The notes beneath the pieces were generated by a model. The model was given only the letters and a program-made list of their open reading frames with translations. It was not told where the DNA came from and searched no databases. Positions 31,355 to 39,256 of a DNA stretch of 64,000 bases are shown here, one piece after another (the first letter of the stretch is position 1; every line of letters begins with the position of its first letter). The translations under genes and the position numbers were made by a program. Location: NCBI RefSeq assembly GCF_003600685.1, contig NZ_CP032084.1, forward strand, positions 372,001 through 436,000. Reading direction: 5' to 3'. The DNA comes from Achromobacter sp. B7. GTDB lineage: Bacteria > Pseudomonadota > Gammaproteobacteria > Burkholderiales > Burkholderiaceae_B.

Positions 31355-32326
31355 TCAGCCGATAGGCTGCGCCAGCCGCACGACGGTCACGCCGGGCCGC
31401 AGGTTGGCGGTGGACGGCATGATCAGCACGCAGTTGTCATACGGGGTGACGACGGGTTCGCCTTCGGACCAGCCGATGACGGTGCCGGCGGTGGCCAGCG
31501 TTTCCAGCCCTTTCCAGGGCTCGGCAAAACGGAAGTCGGCGCTTTTGGCCGCAACGGCGTGGGTAACACGCAGTGCGCGCTGGGTGGCGGCGGCGGGTTC
31601 GATCCAGCCGGCGGGAATGTCGTCGCGGTCCAGTGTGCCGGCTCCGAGCAGGAAGCGGGCCATCTGGTCCACCGCCACGCCGCGCGCTTCGGGCGCGCCA
31701 TGGAAGCCGCATTCAATCAGCAAGGACCGCGTGCCGTTGTCGCCGGCTTCGCCAAAGCGGCCATAGTCGCGCATGCGCACGCCGGCCGCATGGCCCGCGT
31801 CGGCAATGATGGTGGCCGGGTTGCCCAGCGCCAGGGCCAGGTCGATATTGCGCTGCTGCATGCCGGTCAGTTGCAGCGGCACGTCGGAATTGCTCATGGA
31901 ATGAAAGTCCAACAACCAGTCGGACTGTTCGACCCATGGACGGATCTGCGCGGCGCGGCGGCGTTCCTGGCTGATCGGCACGGTCAGCTTGTCGTCGCTC
32001 CAGACGCGGTTCATGTCTTCGTCGACAAAACGGGCGGGGGCGTAATTGGCGGAATCGAAGCGGTCGAACGCGGCCAGGTTACAGAAGGCCAGCGTCAGCG
32101 AACCCCGGCGAGGCCGCAGCCCGGCCGTCAACGCTTCTTTCAGGGCCCAGGCGCCGCACAGCTCGTTGCCGTGGATCAGTGCGCTCAACATGACACGCTT
32201 GCCGGGTACGCCGGAATCGAAATGCCAGACGCCGGGCGTATCCGTATTGCCCAAGCGTTCGGCCGACAAATCCGGACAGGCTAAAAGAAAAGGGCGCGGA
32301 CGGGCCGCGGGGGTAGGCGTGGGCAT
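31355..32326 (-). CDS. succinylglutamate desuccinylase/aspartoacylase family protein, copy 1
   Basis: These zinc enzymes of the M14 clan remove an acyl group from an N-acyl amino acid. The 323-residue protein contains the zinc/catalytic pattern LIHGNELCGAWAL (His and Glu) near 55, the arginine-rich segment EDMNRVWSDD, LLDFHSMSNSD (second zinc His) and a catalytic ECGFHG near 205. No signal peptide, so it is cytoplasmic. It sits between the two solute-binding genes, 73 bases before the downstream one. A clear paralogue lies at 58537-59481. The acyl-amino acid substrate is not identifiable from sequence. Confidence 0.85.
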   Translation of the reverse strand: MPTPTPAARPRPFLLACPDLSAERLGNTDTPGVWHFDSGVPGKRVMLSALIHGNELCGAWALKEALTAGLRPRRGSLTLAFCNLAAFDRFDSANYAPARFVDEDMNRVWSDDKLTVPISQERRRAAQIRPWVEQSDWLLDFHSMSNSDVPLQLTGMQQRNIDLALALGNPATIIADAGHAAGVRMRDYGRFGEAGDNGTRSLLIECGFHGAPEARGVAVDQMARFLLGAGTLDRDDIPAGWIEPAAATQRALRVTHAVAAKSADFRFAEPWKGLETLATAGTVIGWSEGEPVVTPYDNCVLIMPSTANLRPGVTVVRLAQPIG

Positions 32327-32369
32327 GGCAACTCCGATGAAGCGGGGGAATTGTATAGGGTATCCGACC

Positions 32370-32400
32370 AAAAAAAACGGCTGCACAGGGCAGCCGTTTT
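32370..32400 (-). terminator. intrinsic terminator after solute-binding protein copy 2
   Basis: On the minus strand AAAACGGCTGC and GCAGCCGTTTT (plus-strand 32390-32400 and 32374-32384) form an 11-bp stem with a five-base loop, followed by eight T. It splits the minus-strand cluster: copy 2 is largely a single-gene transcript, and the deacylase-transporter genes need read-through or a promoter of their own (a TACAAT hexamer lies at 32355-32350). Confidence 0.9.
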
Positions 32401-32419
32401 CTGGTTCAGACGCGGTGGA

Positions 32420-34033
32420 TCACTTCTTGTCGGGCGTGACGGACGTGGCCAGGGTGTACTGGTCGCGGCGGCCTTCGTAGGTGATGCCCTTGCGGAAGGC
32501 CCAGATGCTGCTTTCGAAGTGCAGCGGGATCAGCGGCACGTTGTCCAGAGCGATCTGGGTGGATTCCTGCAACAGCTTTTCGCGCTTGGGCGCGTCCACC
32601 GTCACGATGGCCTGCTTGTAGACCTTGTCGAAATCGGCATTGGAAAAGCCGCCGTAGTTGCTGGTGCCCAGGCTGTTGGGCGAATCCAGGGACGCAACCC
32701 ACAGCTGGAACAGCGCCGAGGCTTCACCCGTTTCCGCCGGCCAGCCGCCCATCGAGAAGCTGAACTCGCGCTTGGCGCGCTTGGGGAAATAGATGGATGC
32801 GGTCATGGCGTCCACGTGGGTCTTGATGCCGACGCGGGCCAGGTATTGCGCCACGGCCTGTGCGACCTGGCCGTCGTTGACGTAGCGGTCGTTGGTGGAC
32901 GACAGCGTCAATTCAAAGCCGTTCGGGTAGCCGGCTTCGGCCAGCAGCTTCTTGGCGCCTTCGGGGTCGTACTTGATTTCCGGAGCCTTGGGCAACGCGC
33001 CGAACATGCCGTCGGGCATGAACTGGTAGGCCGGGGTGGCCATGCCGTCCATGATGCGGGCAGTGATGGTCTTGCGGTCGATGGCCATCGAAATGGCCTT
33101 GCGCACGCGCAGGTCCTGCAGCGGGTTCTTGCCGTCGGCGCTCTTGACGAACGGGCTCGGGTTGCGGGCCACGTCCGGCTGGAAGAACACCAGGCGGGTG
33201 GACGGCGTGGCCACAAAGCCGAACTTCGGGTTGTCCTTCAGGCGCGGCAGGTCACGGGCGGCCGGGTTTTCGATCATGTCGAAGTCACCCGACAGCAGGC
33301 CGGTCAGGCGCGGGCCGGCGGACGGCACCGGCACGAACTTCACTTCCTTCCAGTACGGCTTCTCGCCCCAGTAGTTCTCGTTGCGGACCAGCTCGATGCC
33401 GGTGCCCTTCACGTAGGACTTGAGGGTGTAGGGGCCGGTGCCGATGGAATCCTTGCCGTTGTTGAAGTCGGCAACCGTGGGCCACGGGCCCGTCACGCCG
33501 CAACCCTTCTTGGGGTCGAATGTCAGCTTGCCGTGCTCGACAATGCCGTTCCACACGATGGGCAGCGAGCGGGCCAGCTCGGCGGGCATCAGGGGGAAGG
33601 GCTCGCCGGTCTTGATGATGACGGTGTGCGCGTCGGGCGTTTGCACGTCCGTGATGCGCTTGGTCATGTCCATGTAGGACTGCGACACGTTGGTTTCGTT
33701 GTTCAGCGTGCGGCAGATGGTGAACAGCACGTCTTCGGACGTGAACGGCTTGCCGTTCGAGAACTTGACGTCGTCGCGCAGCTTGAATTCCCAGGTCAGA
33801 TCGTCCAGGTTCTTCCAGGACTTGGCCAATTGAGGCGTCAACTTCATGTCGGCGCTGCGACCCACCAGCGAACTGTAGACGTGCGCGGAGAACGCGTCGT
33901 TCTGCGTCATCTTGTGATAGTGGGGGTCCGCCGAAGTGGGTTCGGCCGACAGGCCGATCTTCAGCGTCTGGGCTTGGGCGGCTGCCAAGGGAATGGCGGC
34001 GGCCACAAGGGCCAGGGTGGTGCGCAACTTCAT
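32420..34033 (-). CDS. periplasmic solute-binding protein, SBP family 5, copy 2
   Basis: The 537-residue receptor has a signal peptide (TLALVAAAIPLAAAQAQ) and the same family landmarks as copy 1 (LKIGLSAEPTSADPHYH, KFSNGKPFTSEDVLFT, MAIDRKTITARIMDGMATP). ATG 34033 is chosen: GGAG lies eight bases upstream and the signal peptide begins there. It has its own strong promoter and terminator, so it may be made in excess over the membrane parts, as is usual for receptors. Sequence differences from copy 1 are spread along the protein, which suggests an old duplication. Confidence 0.93.
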   Translation of the reverse strand: MKLRTTLALVAAAIPLAAAQAQTLKIGLSAEPTSADPHYHKMTQNDAFSAHVYSSLVGRSADMKLTPQLAKSWKNLDDLTWEFKLRDDVKFSNGKPFTSEDVLFTICRTLNNETNVSQSYMDMTKRITDVQTPDAHTVIIKTGEPFPLMPAELARSLPIVWNGIVEHGKLTFDPKKGCGVTGPWPTVADFNNGKDSIGTGPYTLKSYVKGTGIELVRNENYWGEKPYWKEVKFVPVPSAGPRLTGLLSGDFDMIENPAARDLPRLKDNPKFGFVATPSTRLVFFQPDVARNPSPFVKSADGKNPLQDLRVRKAISMAIDRKTITARIMDGMATPAYQFMPDGMFGALPKAPEIKYDPEGAKKLLAEAGYPNGFELTLSSTNDRYVNDGQVAQAVAQYLARVGIKTHVDAMTASIYFPKRAKREFSFSMGGWPAETGEASALFQLWVASLDSPNSLGTSNYGGFSNADFDKVYKQAIVTVDAPKREKLLQESTQIALDNVPLIPLHFESSIWAFRKGITYEGRRDQYTLATSVTPDKK

Positions 34034-34440
34034 GGTGACAACTCCGGAGGAATAACGAACCGGATCGTGCCTGCGCGAAAACCACCAAGGCCAGGGTGGA
34101 CACAGCGTGTCGACCGCAAGAGAAGCTTGGGAGGGGGAAGGCGCCAGGCACGACGGCAAGGGGCCGATTATCGGTAGGGGCTTCGCGCGCTGTCAATGAA
34201 GAACGGCGAACCAGGCGCTAGGGAAAACGCCGAGAAGAGGGGGGTGGCGCTGGGCCAAAGAGGGCGCCGCGGGGGTCCCCGTTGCAGATCACGGGAACCG
34301 GCGCGGCGCGAAGGCGCCTGTGAGGGACGGCGCCAGATACTCGTTGCCGGGGCGCTTGGCTGGCAAGCGGGCCGTACAACGACAGCGCGCCGGGCGAAAT
34401 CGCGGGAGATCGTCGCGATTTCAGCCCAGCGCGGCTGTTT
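34034..34440. other. 407-base gap: promoter and leader of solute-binding copy 2, plus a hairpin
   Basis: No gene is supported. Besides the promoter at 34167-34196, a perfect 9-bp inverted repeat GAAATCGCG/CGCGATTTC lies at 34396-34404 and 34414-34422, just downstream of the 77-residue gene on the minus strand, and could end that transcript although the T-run is short. The rest (34200-34380) is very GC-rich without recognisable signals. Confidence 0.55.
34167..34196 (-). promoter_or_regulatory. sigma-70 promoter of solute-binding protein copy 2
   Basis: On the minus strand a perfect -35 TTGACA (34196-34191) and -10 GATAAT (34172-34167) are 18 bases apart. Transcription would start near 34160, leaving a leader of about 125 bases. 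Confidence 0.8.
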
Positions 34441-34674
34441 TTACCACTGCGAGCCGGAGAAGCGCGAGCTGGCGGCGCGGGCCTGATTCATCGATTCGTT
34501 GACTTCGTCGATGAAGGCGAACACGCCAGCGACAGCGGCGATCACGGCTTGGCCGGCCTTCTTCAGGCTGGTCAGCGGGTGGGAATTGGGTTGGTTTTCC
34601 AGGGCGCCGCGCAGCAGGTCGCGCTCCAGCGCGTCGGTCAGGCGGGCAGTGCTATTCAGGGTCAGTTCAGTCAT
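34441..34674 (-). CDS. small hypothetical protein (77 aa)
   Basis: I do not recognise this protein. It is amphipathic and largely helical, with an alanine/valine-rich central segment (AGQAVIAAVAGVFAFIDEV, about 41-59) that could be a single membrane helix or an aggregation-prone surface, and polar ends. GGAG lies eight bases before the ATG, and a well-formed promoter with two copies of a GGG-N4-CCC motif lies upstream. The quality of these signals argues that the gene is real and regulated. Confidence 0.7.
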   Translation of the reverse strand: MTELTLNSTARLTDALERDLLRGALENQPNSHPLTSLKKAGQAVIAAVAGVFAFIDEVNESMNQARAASSRFSGSQW

Positions 34675-34710
34675 GGTCTTTCTCCAGTCCGTTTCGTCTT
34701 GGTGAAAACC

Positions 34711-34764
34711 ATTATAGGGATAACCCTAGGGGCGGCGCAATGATTGTTTTAGGGAAAACCCTAG
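34711..34764 (-). promoter_or_regulatory. promoter with paired GGG-N4-CCC motifs upstream of the 77-aa gene
   Basis: On the minus strand TTGCGC (34740-34735) and TATAAT (34716-34711) are 18 bases apart. TAGGGATAACCCTAGG (34715-34730) fills the spacer next to the -10, and TTAGGGAAAACCCTAG (34749-34764) lies 11 bases upstream of the -35; the motif centres are 34 bases apart. Two near-palindromes at a promoter suggest a dimeric regulator. Confidence 0.65.
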
Positions 34765-34795
34765 TATGTTGTAAAAATGTTTATTTGACGGGGAC

Positions 34796-35653
34796 TTAGC
34801 GCCCATTGCGCAAGGCGCGAGCCGCGTTTGGCAGCTCTGAGGCGGTCAGGCCGATCGGGCCAACACCCGCTGCCACCAGCGCATCCGCGGCCGCGCCGTG
34901 CAGCCAGACGGCGCCGGGCACGGCTTGGTCTTCGGGCAGCTTCTGCGCCAATAAAGATCCCAGCATTCCCGCCAGAACGTCGCCGGTGCCGGCCGTGGCC
35001 AAACCGGGATTGCCGCTGGTATTGATCCGGATGCCGCGAGCCGGGTGGCAGACCACCGTGCCCGCGCCTTTCAGCACCACCCAGCATTGATAGCGCTGCG
35101 CCAATTTCCAGGCGGCGCCGGGGCGGTCGGCCTGAACCTGGGCCGCGGGGATGCCCAGCAGGCGGCCGGCTTCGGCAGGGTGCGGCGTCAGCACAACCGG
35201 GCCGGCGCCCCAATTGGGCTGGATGCCGCCGCAGGCCAAGAGGTTAAGCCCGTCGGCGTCCAGCACCAGCGGGGTTTGGTGCCGCAGCACGAACAGTTCC
35301 GACAGGGCGTTGGCCGCCAGCGCGTCCGTGCCGATCCCGCAGCCCGCTACCCAGGCGGTCACGCCCCAGTCGGTGTCCAGCAGCGAACGGGCGTCGCGCA
35401 GCATCAGTTCCGGCTGGTGCGGGTCGCAGGCCATCGGCGACGTTTCCTGTGCAAAGCCCACCAGCACCTTGCCGGCGCCGGTCAACAAGGCAGCGCGGGC
35501 GGCAAGCAGCGCAGCGCCTGTCATGCCGTGGCCGCCGCCCACGACGCCGACCGTGCCGAAGCTGCCCTTGTGCGTGTCGGCTTCACGGGGGGCGAACAGG
35601 GCGGGCAGGCTGGCGCGGTCGATGGGGGCGCCGGTCGGGGCGGGGGTGTTCAT
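34796..35653 (-). CDS. nnrD: ADP/ATP-dependent (S)-NAD(P)H-hydrate dehydratase
   Basis: This enzyme repairs hydrated NAD(P)H. The 285-residue protein has the ribokinase-like YjeF C-terminal domain: [20 protein letters not shown] near the start, [10 protein letters not shown] near 147, [14 protein letters not shown], and the phosphate-binding [21 protein letters not shown] near 215. The N-terminal epimerase domain (NnrE) found in bifunctional homologues is absent, so the epimerase must be encoded elsewhere. The gene is divergent from the neighbouring crotonase. Confidence 0.9.
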   Translation of the reverse strand: MNTPAPTGAPIDRASLPALFAPREADTHKGSFGTVGVVGGGHGMTGAALLAARAALLTGAGKVLVGFAQETSPMACDPHQPELMLRDARSLLDTDWGVTAWVAGCGIGTDALAANALSELFVLRHQTPLVLDADGLNLLACGGIQPNWGAGPVVLTPHPAEAGRLLGIPAAQVQADRPGAAWKLAQRYQCWVVLKGAGTVVCHPARGIRINTSGNPGLATAGTGDVLAGMLGSLLAQKLPEDQAVPGAVWLHGAAADALVAAGVGPIGLTASELPNAARALRNGR

Positions 35654-35765
35654 TGGCTGAGGCTCCTGTGGACAAGCGGCGGGGCGGCGTTCGTGTATCC
35701 ACTATAGTGCGCAAAAACATGCCGGCCTGTACGCCCGGCAGCCCCCGACAACCCCGGAGTAGACA

Positions 35766-36599
35766 ATGACCGATATCACGCTGCAACACTATTCAGCCTA
35801 TGAATCCCTGAAGCTGCGCCGGCACCCCGGCGGCGTGCTGGAGCTGATCATGGGCGCCAAGGGCGGGCAGCCCGGCAAGCTGTCCACGGCGGATGACCGC
35901 ATGCACCGCGAACTGGCGGACATCTGGCGCGACATCGACACCGACCCCGACACCCGTGTCGTGGTGATCCGTGGCGAGGGCAAAGGCTTTTCGGGGGGCG
36001 GCGACCTGGAGCTGGTGCAGCAGATGGCCGACGACTTCGACGTGCGCACCCGCGTCTGGCGTGAAGCGCGCGACCTGGTCTACAACATCATCAACTGCAA
36101 CAAGCCCATCGTGTCCGCCATGCACGGCGCGGCGGTGGGGGCGGGGCTGGTGGCCGGCCTGCTGGCCGACATCTCGATCGCGGCGCGCGACGCCCGCATC
36201 ATCGATGGCCACACCCGCCTGGGCGTGACGGCGGGCGACCACGCCGCTATCGTCTGGCCGCTGCTGTGTGGCATGGCCAAGGCCAAGTATTACCTGATGC
36301 TGTGCGAAACCGTGACGGGCGAAGAAGCCGAGCGCATCGGCCTGGTGTCGCTGTGCGTCGATGAAGCCGATTTGATACCCCGCGCCTTCGAAGTCGCCAA
36401 CAAACTGGCCGCCGGATCGCAGACTGCCATTCGCTGGACCAAATATTCGCTGAACAATTGGCTGCGCATGGCCGGCCCCAGCTTCGATACGTCGCTGGCG
36501 CTGGAGTTCATGGGGTTTGGCGGGCCGGACGTGAAGGAAGGCATCCAGTCGCTGCGCGAACGCCGGGCACCCAATTTCCGGCCGGATTCGCCGTTTTGA
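35766..36599 (+). CDS. crotonase-superfamily protein lacking both hydratase glutamates
   Basis: The 277-residue protein has the crotonase fold: oxyanion segment [14 protein letters not shown] near 76, [20 protein letters not shown] near 119-138, and [19 protein letters not shown]. Where the hydratase has GGGCE and QPE, this protein has GAGLV and DGH, so both catalytic glutamates of enoyl-CoA hydratase are replaced. It is therefore unlikely to be a plain hydratase; decarboxylase, isomerase or thioesterase chemistry is possible. It begins 112 bases from the divergent nnrD and is convergent with the next crotonase gene. Confidence 0.85.
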   Translation: MTDITLQHYSAYESLKLRRHPGGVLELIMGAKGGQPGKLSTADDRMHRELADIWRDIDTDPDTRVVVIRGEGKGFSGGGDLELVQQMADDFDVRTRVWREARDLVYNIINCNKPIVSAMHGAAVGAGLVAGLLADISIAARDARIIDGHTRLGVTAGDHAAIVWPLLCGMAKAKYYLMLCETVTGEEAERIGLVSLCVDEADLIPRAFEVANKLAAGSQTAIRWTKYSLNNWLRMAGPSFDTSLALEFMGFGGPDVKEGIQSLRERRAPNFRPDSPF

Positions 36600-36653
36600 T
36601 GCGGCGCGGGAAGATCGCGACCTCAATCGGCCCGCAATCCCCCGCCTGGCCCG

Positions 36654-37391
36654 CTATTTCTTGAAGAACTTCGCAAACGCCGCCTGCGCCTCTTCGGTTT
36701 GCAGGCGGGCGCGGAATTGCTGGGCTTCGTAGTCCAGCGTTTCCTGGATGGCCAGGCGATCCGCGCGTTTCATCATGGCCTTGGTCAGGCGCAAGGCAGC
36801 CGGCGGTTGGCGGGCCAGGTCGGCGGCCGTGGCCTGTGCGGCGGCCAGCGCCGCGCCTGCCGGTGTGACGCTGGTGGCCAGACCCGCGTCGCGCGCGTCC
36901 TCAGCCGAAAACGCCTTGCCTTGCAATAGCCATTCGGCGGCGCGCCGGCCCGCCAGGCGCGGCATCAGCAGGCTGGACGCGCCTTCGGGGCACAGGCCCA
37001 GCGCCACGAACGGCATGCGCAGCGTGGCGCCCTGGCCAATATGGACAAAGTCGCAATGCTGCAACAGGGTCACGCCAATGCCGATCGCATAGCCCTCGAC
37101 CGCCGCGATCACCGGTACCTCGGCCGTGGACAGCGCCCGCAAGAACGTCAGCCCCGCGCTATCGCCCGCGCCGCGTTCCGCCTGGAAGTCTCGCAGATCA
37201 TTGCCCGCCGTGAAATGCTGGCCCGCGCCCGTCAGTATCACCGCTGACACGGCCTGATCGGCGCTGGCCAGCGACAGCTGCTCGGTCAGCGCGGCGTAGG
37301 TGGCCGTGTCCAGCGCGTTGCGGCGGTCCTGGCGGTCGATGGTCAGCGTCAGTACCGCGCCGTCGCGGGCGACTTTCAGCCCCGCGCTCAT
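36654..37391 (-). CDS. enoyl-CoA hydratase/isomerase family protein, isomerase-like
   Basis: The 245-residue protein shows GQHFTAGNDLRDFQ (oxyanion hole) and GYAIGIGVTLLQHCDFVH, with a single acidic residue in ALGLCPEGASSLLMP near 135. One glutamate at this site is the pattern of delta3,delta2-enoyl-CoA isomerases. ATG 37391 overlaps the stop of the nitronate monooxygenase gene (ATGA), so the two proteins are co-translated. It would help degrade unsaturated acyl-CoA with the divergent operon. Confidence 0.85.
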   Translation of the reverse strand: MSAGLKVARDGAVLTLTIDRQDRRNALDTATYAALTEQLSLASADQAVSAVILTGAGQHFTAGNDLRDFQAERGAGDSAGLTFLRALSTAEVPVIAAVEGYAIGIGVTLLQHCDFVHIGQGATLRMPFVALGLCPEGASSLLMPRLAGRRAAEWLLQGKAFSAEDARDAGLATSVTPAGAALAAAQATAADLARQPPAALRLTKAMMKRADRLAIQETLDYEAQQFRARLQTEEAQAAFAKFFKK

Positions 37392-38359
37392 GCGAACGAC
37401 CTGCCTTCCAGCTGCGCCTTGGCCTGGGCATATTCGCGGCGCAGCGTGGCGACGATTTCGCGCGTGGGCAACACGCTGGCGATGCCGCCCACGCCCTGGC
37501 CCGCGCCCCAGATGTCTTTCCACGGCTTGACCCGCGACGATCCAAAGTTGGAGGCGCCGCTGTCCGGCTGTGGCAGGTTGGCGGGGTCCAGGCCCGAGGC
37601 GGTGATGCTGGCCTTCAGGTAATTGCCCGGGATGCCGGTGAAGAATGGCGTGTACAGAATGTCGGACGCGCTGGCTTCGACGATGGCGGATTTGTAGCCT
37701 TCGCTGGCGTTGGCTTCCTGGCTGGCGATAAAGCGCGTACCCATATAGGCAAAGTCGGCGCCCATGGCCAGCGCCGCCAGCACGTGCGCGCCGGACGTGA
37801 TGGCGCCGGACAGGATCAGCGGGCCGTCATAGAAGCGGCGGACTTCGGACAGCAGCGCAAAGGGGCTGAGCGTGCCGGCGTGGCCGCCCGCGCCCGTGCA
37901 CACCAGGATCAGCCCATCGACGCCCGCTTCCAGCGCCTTTTCGGCATGGCGCAGCGTGGTGACGTCGTGAAAAACCTTGCCGCCCCAGTCGTGCACGCCT
38001 TTGACCAGGTCGCCGGGGGCGCGCAGGCTGGTGATGATGAGCGGCACGCGGTGGCTGGCGCAAACGGCCAGGTCCTGCTCCAGGCGGTCGTTGGACTGGT
38101 GAATGATCTGGTTGACCGCAAACGGCGCCACGACGGCGCCGGGGTTGGCTTCCCGGTGCGAGGCCAAGCCGGCCTGGACCTCATCCAGCCAATCGGTCAA
38201 CAGGCTTTGCGGACGCGCGTTCAGCGCGGGGAACGAACCCACGATGCCGCTCGTGCACTGCGCGATCACCAGTTGCGGGTTTGAGACGATGAACATGGGG
38301 GCGCTGATGACCGGCAGGGACATCTGGCCATACAAATCTGTCACGAGAGAGTGGGGCAT
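37388..38359 (-). CDS. nitronate monooxygenase family flavoprotein
   Basis: The 323-residue TIM-barrel flavoprotein has the conserved N-terminal SLPVISAPMFIVSNPQLV, a phosphate/FMN region SGAITSGAHVLAALAMGADF and the catalytic histidine H160 in CTGAGGHAGTLSPFALL. The family oxidises alkyl nitronates, but many members linked to acyl-CoA genes have other, unknown roles. It lies head-to-head with the tetR gene over an operator-like palindrome. Confidence 0.88.
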   Translation of the reverse strand: MPHSLVTDLYGQMSLPVISAPMFIVSNPQLVIAQCTSGIVGSFPALNARPQSLLTDWLDEVQAGLASHREANPGAVVAPFAVNQIIHQSNDRLEQDLAVCASHRVPLIITSLRAPGDLVKGVHDWGGKVFHDVTTLRHAEKALEAGVDGLILVCTGAGGHAGTLSPFALLSEVRRFYDGPLILSGAITSGAHVLAALAMGADFAYMGTRFIASQEANASEGYKSAIVEASASDILYTPFFTGIPGNYLKASITASGLDPANLPQPDSGASNFGSSRVKPWKDIWGAGQGVGGIASVLPTREIVATLRREYAQAKAQLEGRSFA

Positions 38360-38433
38360 AGCGTCGTCGCGTTGTGTCCAGGTCAGTCCAGAAAGGGCTT
38401 GCCCGCAAGCACTCGGGCACCAAAAAAACCATC

Positions 38434-38487
38434 TTGAGCCCAAAAGGCGGATGTGCCTATAATTACCTACCGACCGTCCGGTAATTA
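38434..38487 (+). promoter_or_regulatory. tetR promoter and overlapping TetR-type operator
   Basis: TTGAGC (38434-38439) and TATAAT (38458-38463) are 18 bases apart. An imperfect palindrome follows at once: AATTACC, then TACCGACCGTCC, then GGTAATT (38461-38486). An operator over the transcription start fits autorepression and joint control of the divergent nitronate monooxygenase gene. Confidence 0.7.
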
Positions 38488-38581
38488 ATTAATCTTTATT
38501 TAACGGCATGCGCCGAACCGCTGTCAATGCAGGGTCATCCGACCCGCGCGCGGTTCTCGGCGCAAGTCTCCAAAGGCTGTC

Positions 38582-39205
38582 ATGGCGACCTCCGCCCCTC
38601 CTGTTCAGAAACGCGCCCGCGCCGGCCGTCCGCCCACGCTGGTGGCGCCCCGCGAACGCATCCTGGAAGAAGCCGCCAAGCTCTTCGCCCAAAGCGGCTA
38701 CGACGGCAGTTCGGTGTCGGATCTGGCCGCCGCCATCGGCGTCTCCAAGGCGGCCATCTATCACTACTACACCACCAAGCAGGACATTTACGACGCCATC
38801 ATCCTGGGCGTATTGAATGGCCTGACCCAAAGCGTCGGCCAGGATGTGGCCGCCGCGCAGGGCGCCGCCGCCCGGCTGCGCGCCTTCATGGTGGGTCACG
38901 CCCGCTACTTCGAACAGCACCACGCCGAATTCGTCACGATGCTGATCGGCTATTCCGGCATGGCGCTGCCCGAACGCGAAGACGCCGCGCGCCTGCGCGA
39001 TGGCTACGAAAAGCGACTGCGCGAAGTCATCGCGCAAGGCGTGGAGCAGGGCGTGTTCCGCCCGCTGGATGTGGCCGCGACCGGCCGCGCCGTGCTGTCC
39101 ATGCTGAATTGGATGGTGCGCTGGTACAAGCCCGGCCAGGGCGACAGCGCCGAGACCATCGCCGACGGTTATTTCGATTTACTGGTGGGCGGCATGCGCG
39201 CCTGA
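38582..39205 (+). CDS. TetR family transcriptional regulator
   Basis: The 207-residue protein has a TetR helix-turn-helix at about 25-70 (RILEEAAKLFAQSGYDGSSV, then AAIGVSKAAIYHYYTTKQDIY) and a helical ligand-binding C-terminal domain. It is first in a plus-strand run of acyl-CoA catabolic genes, so an acyl-CoA thioester is the likely inducer. The start at 38582 is supported by the position of the DNA-binding domain. Confidence 0.9.
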   Translation: MATSAPPVQKRARAGRPPTLVAPRERILEEAAKLFAQSGYDGSSVSDLAAAIGVSKAAIYHYYTTKQDIYDAIILGVLNGLTQSVGQDVAAAQGAAARLRAFMVGHARYFEQHHAEFVTMLIGYSGMALPEREDAARLRDGYEKRLREVIAQGVEQGVFRPLDVAATGRAVLSMLNWMVRWYKPGQGDSAETIADGYFDLLVGGMRA

Positions 39206-39256
39206 CGCACGGCCACCGACCCTTTGCCTGCTTATCCATCTTCTGAGACTTGCACC

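Noticed and set aside
32351..34177. A 608-codon plus-strand frame opposite solute-binding protein copy 2
   Set aside because: Antisense shadow; no ribosome-binding site or domain, and it runs through a terminator and a promoter.
34196..34486. A 96-codon plus-strand frame in the gap upstream of solute-binding copy 2
   Set aside because: No ribosome-binding site, arginine/glycine-rich composition, and it overlaps the promoter and the end of the 77-residue gene.
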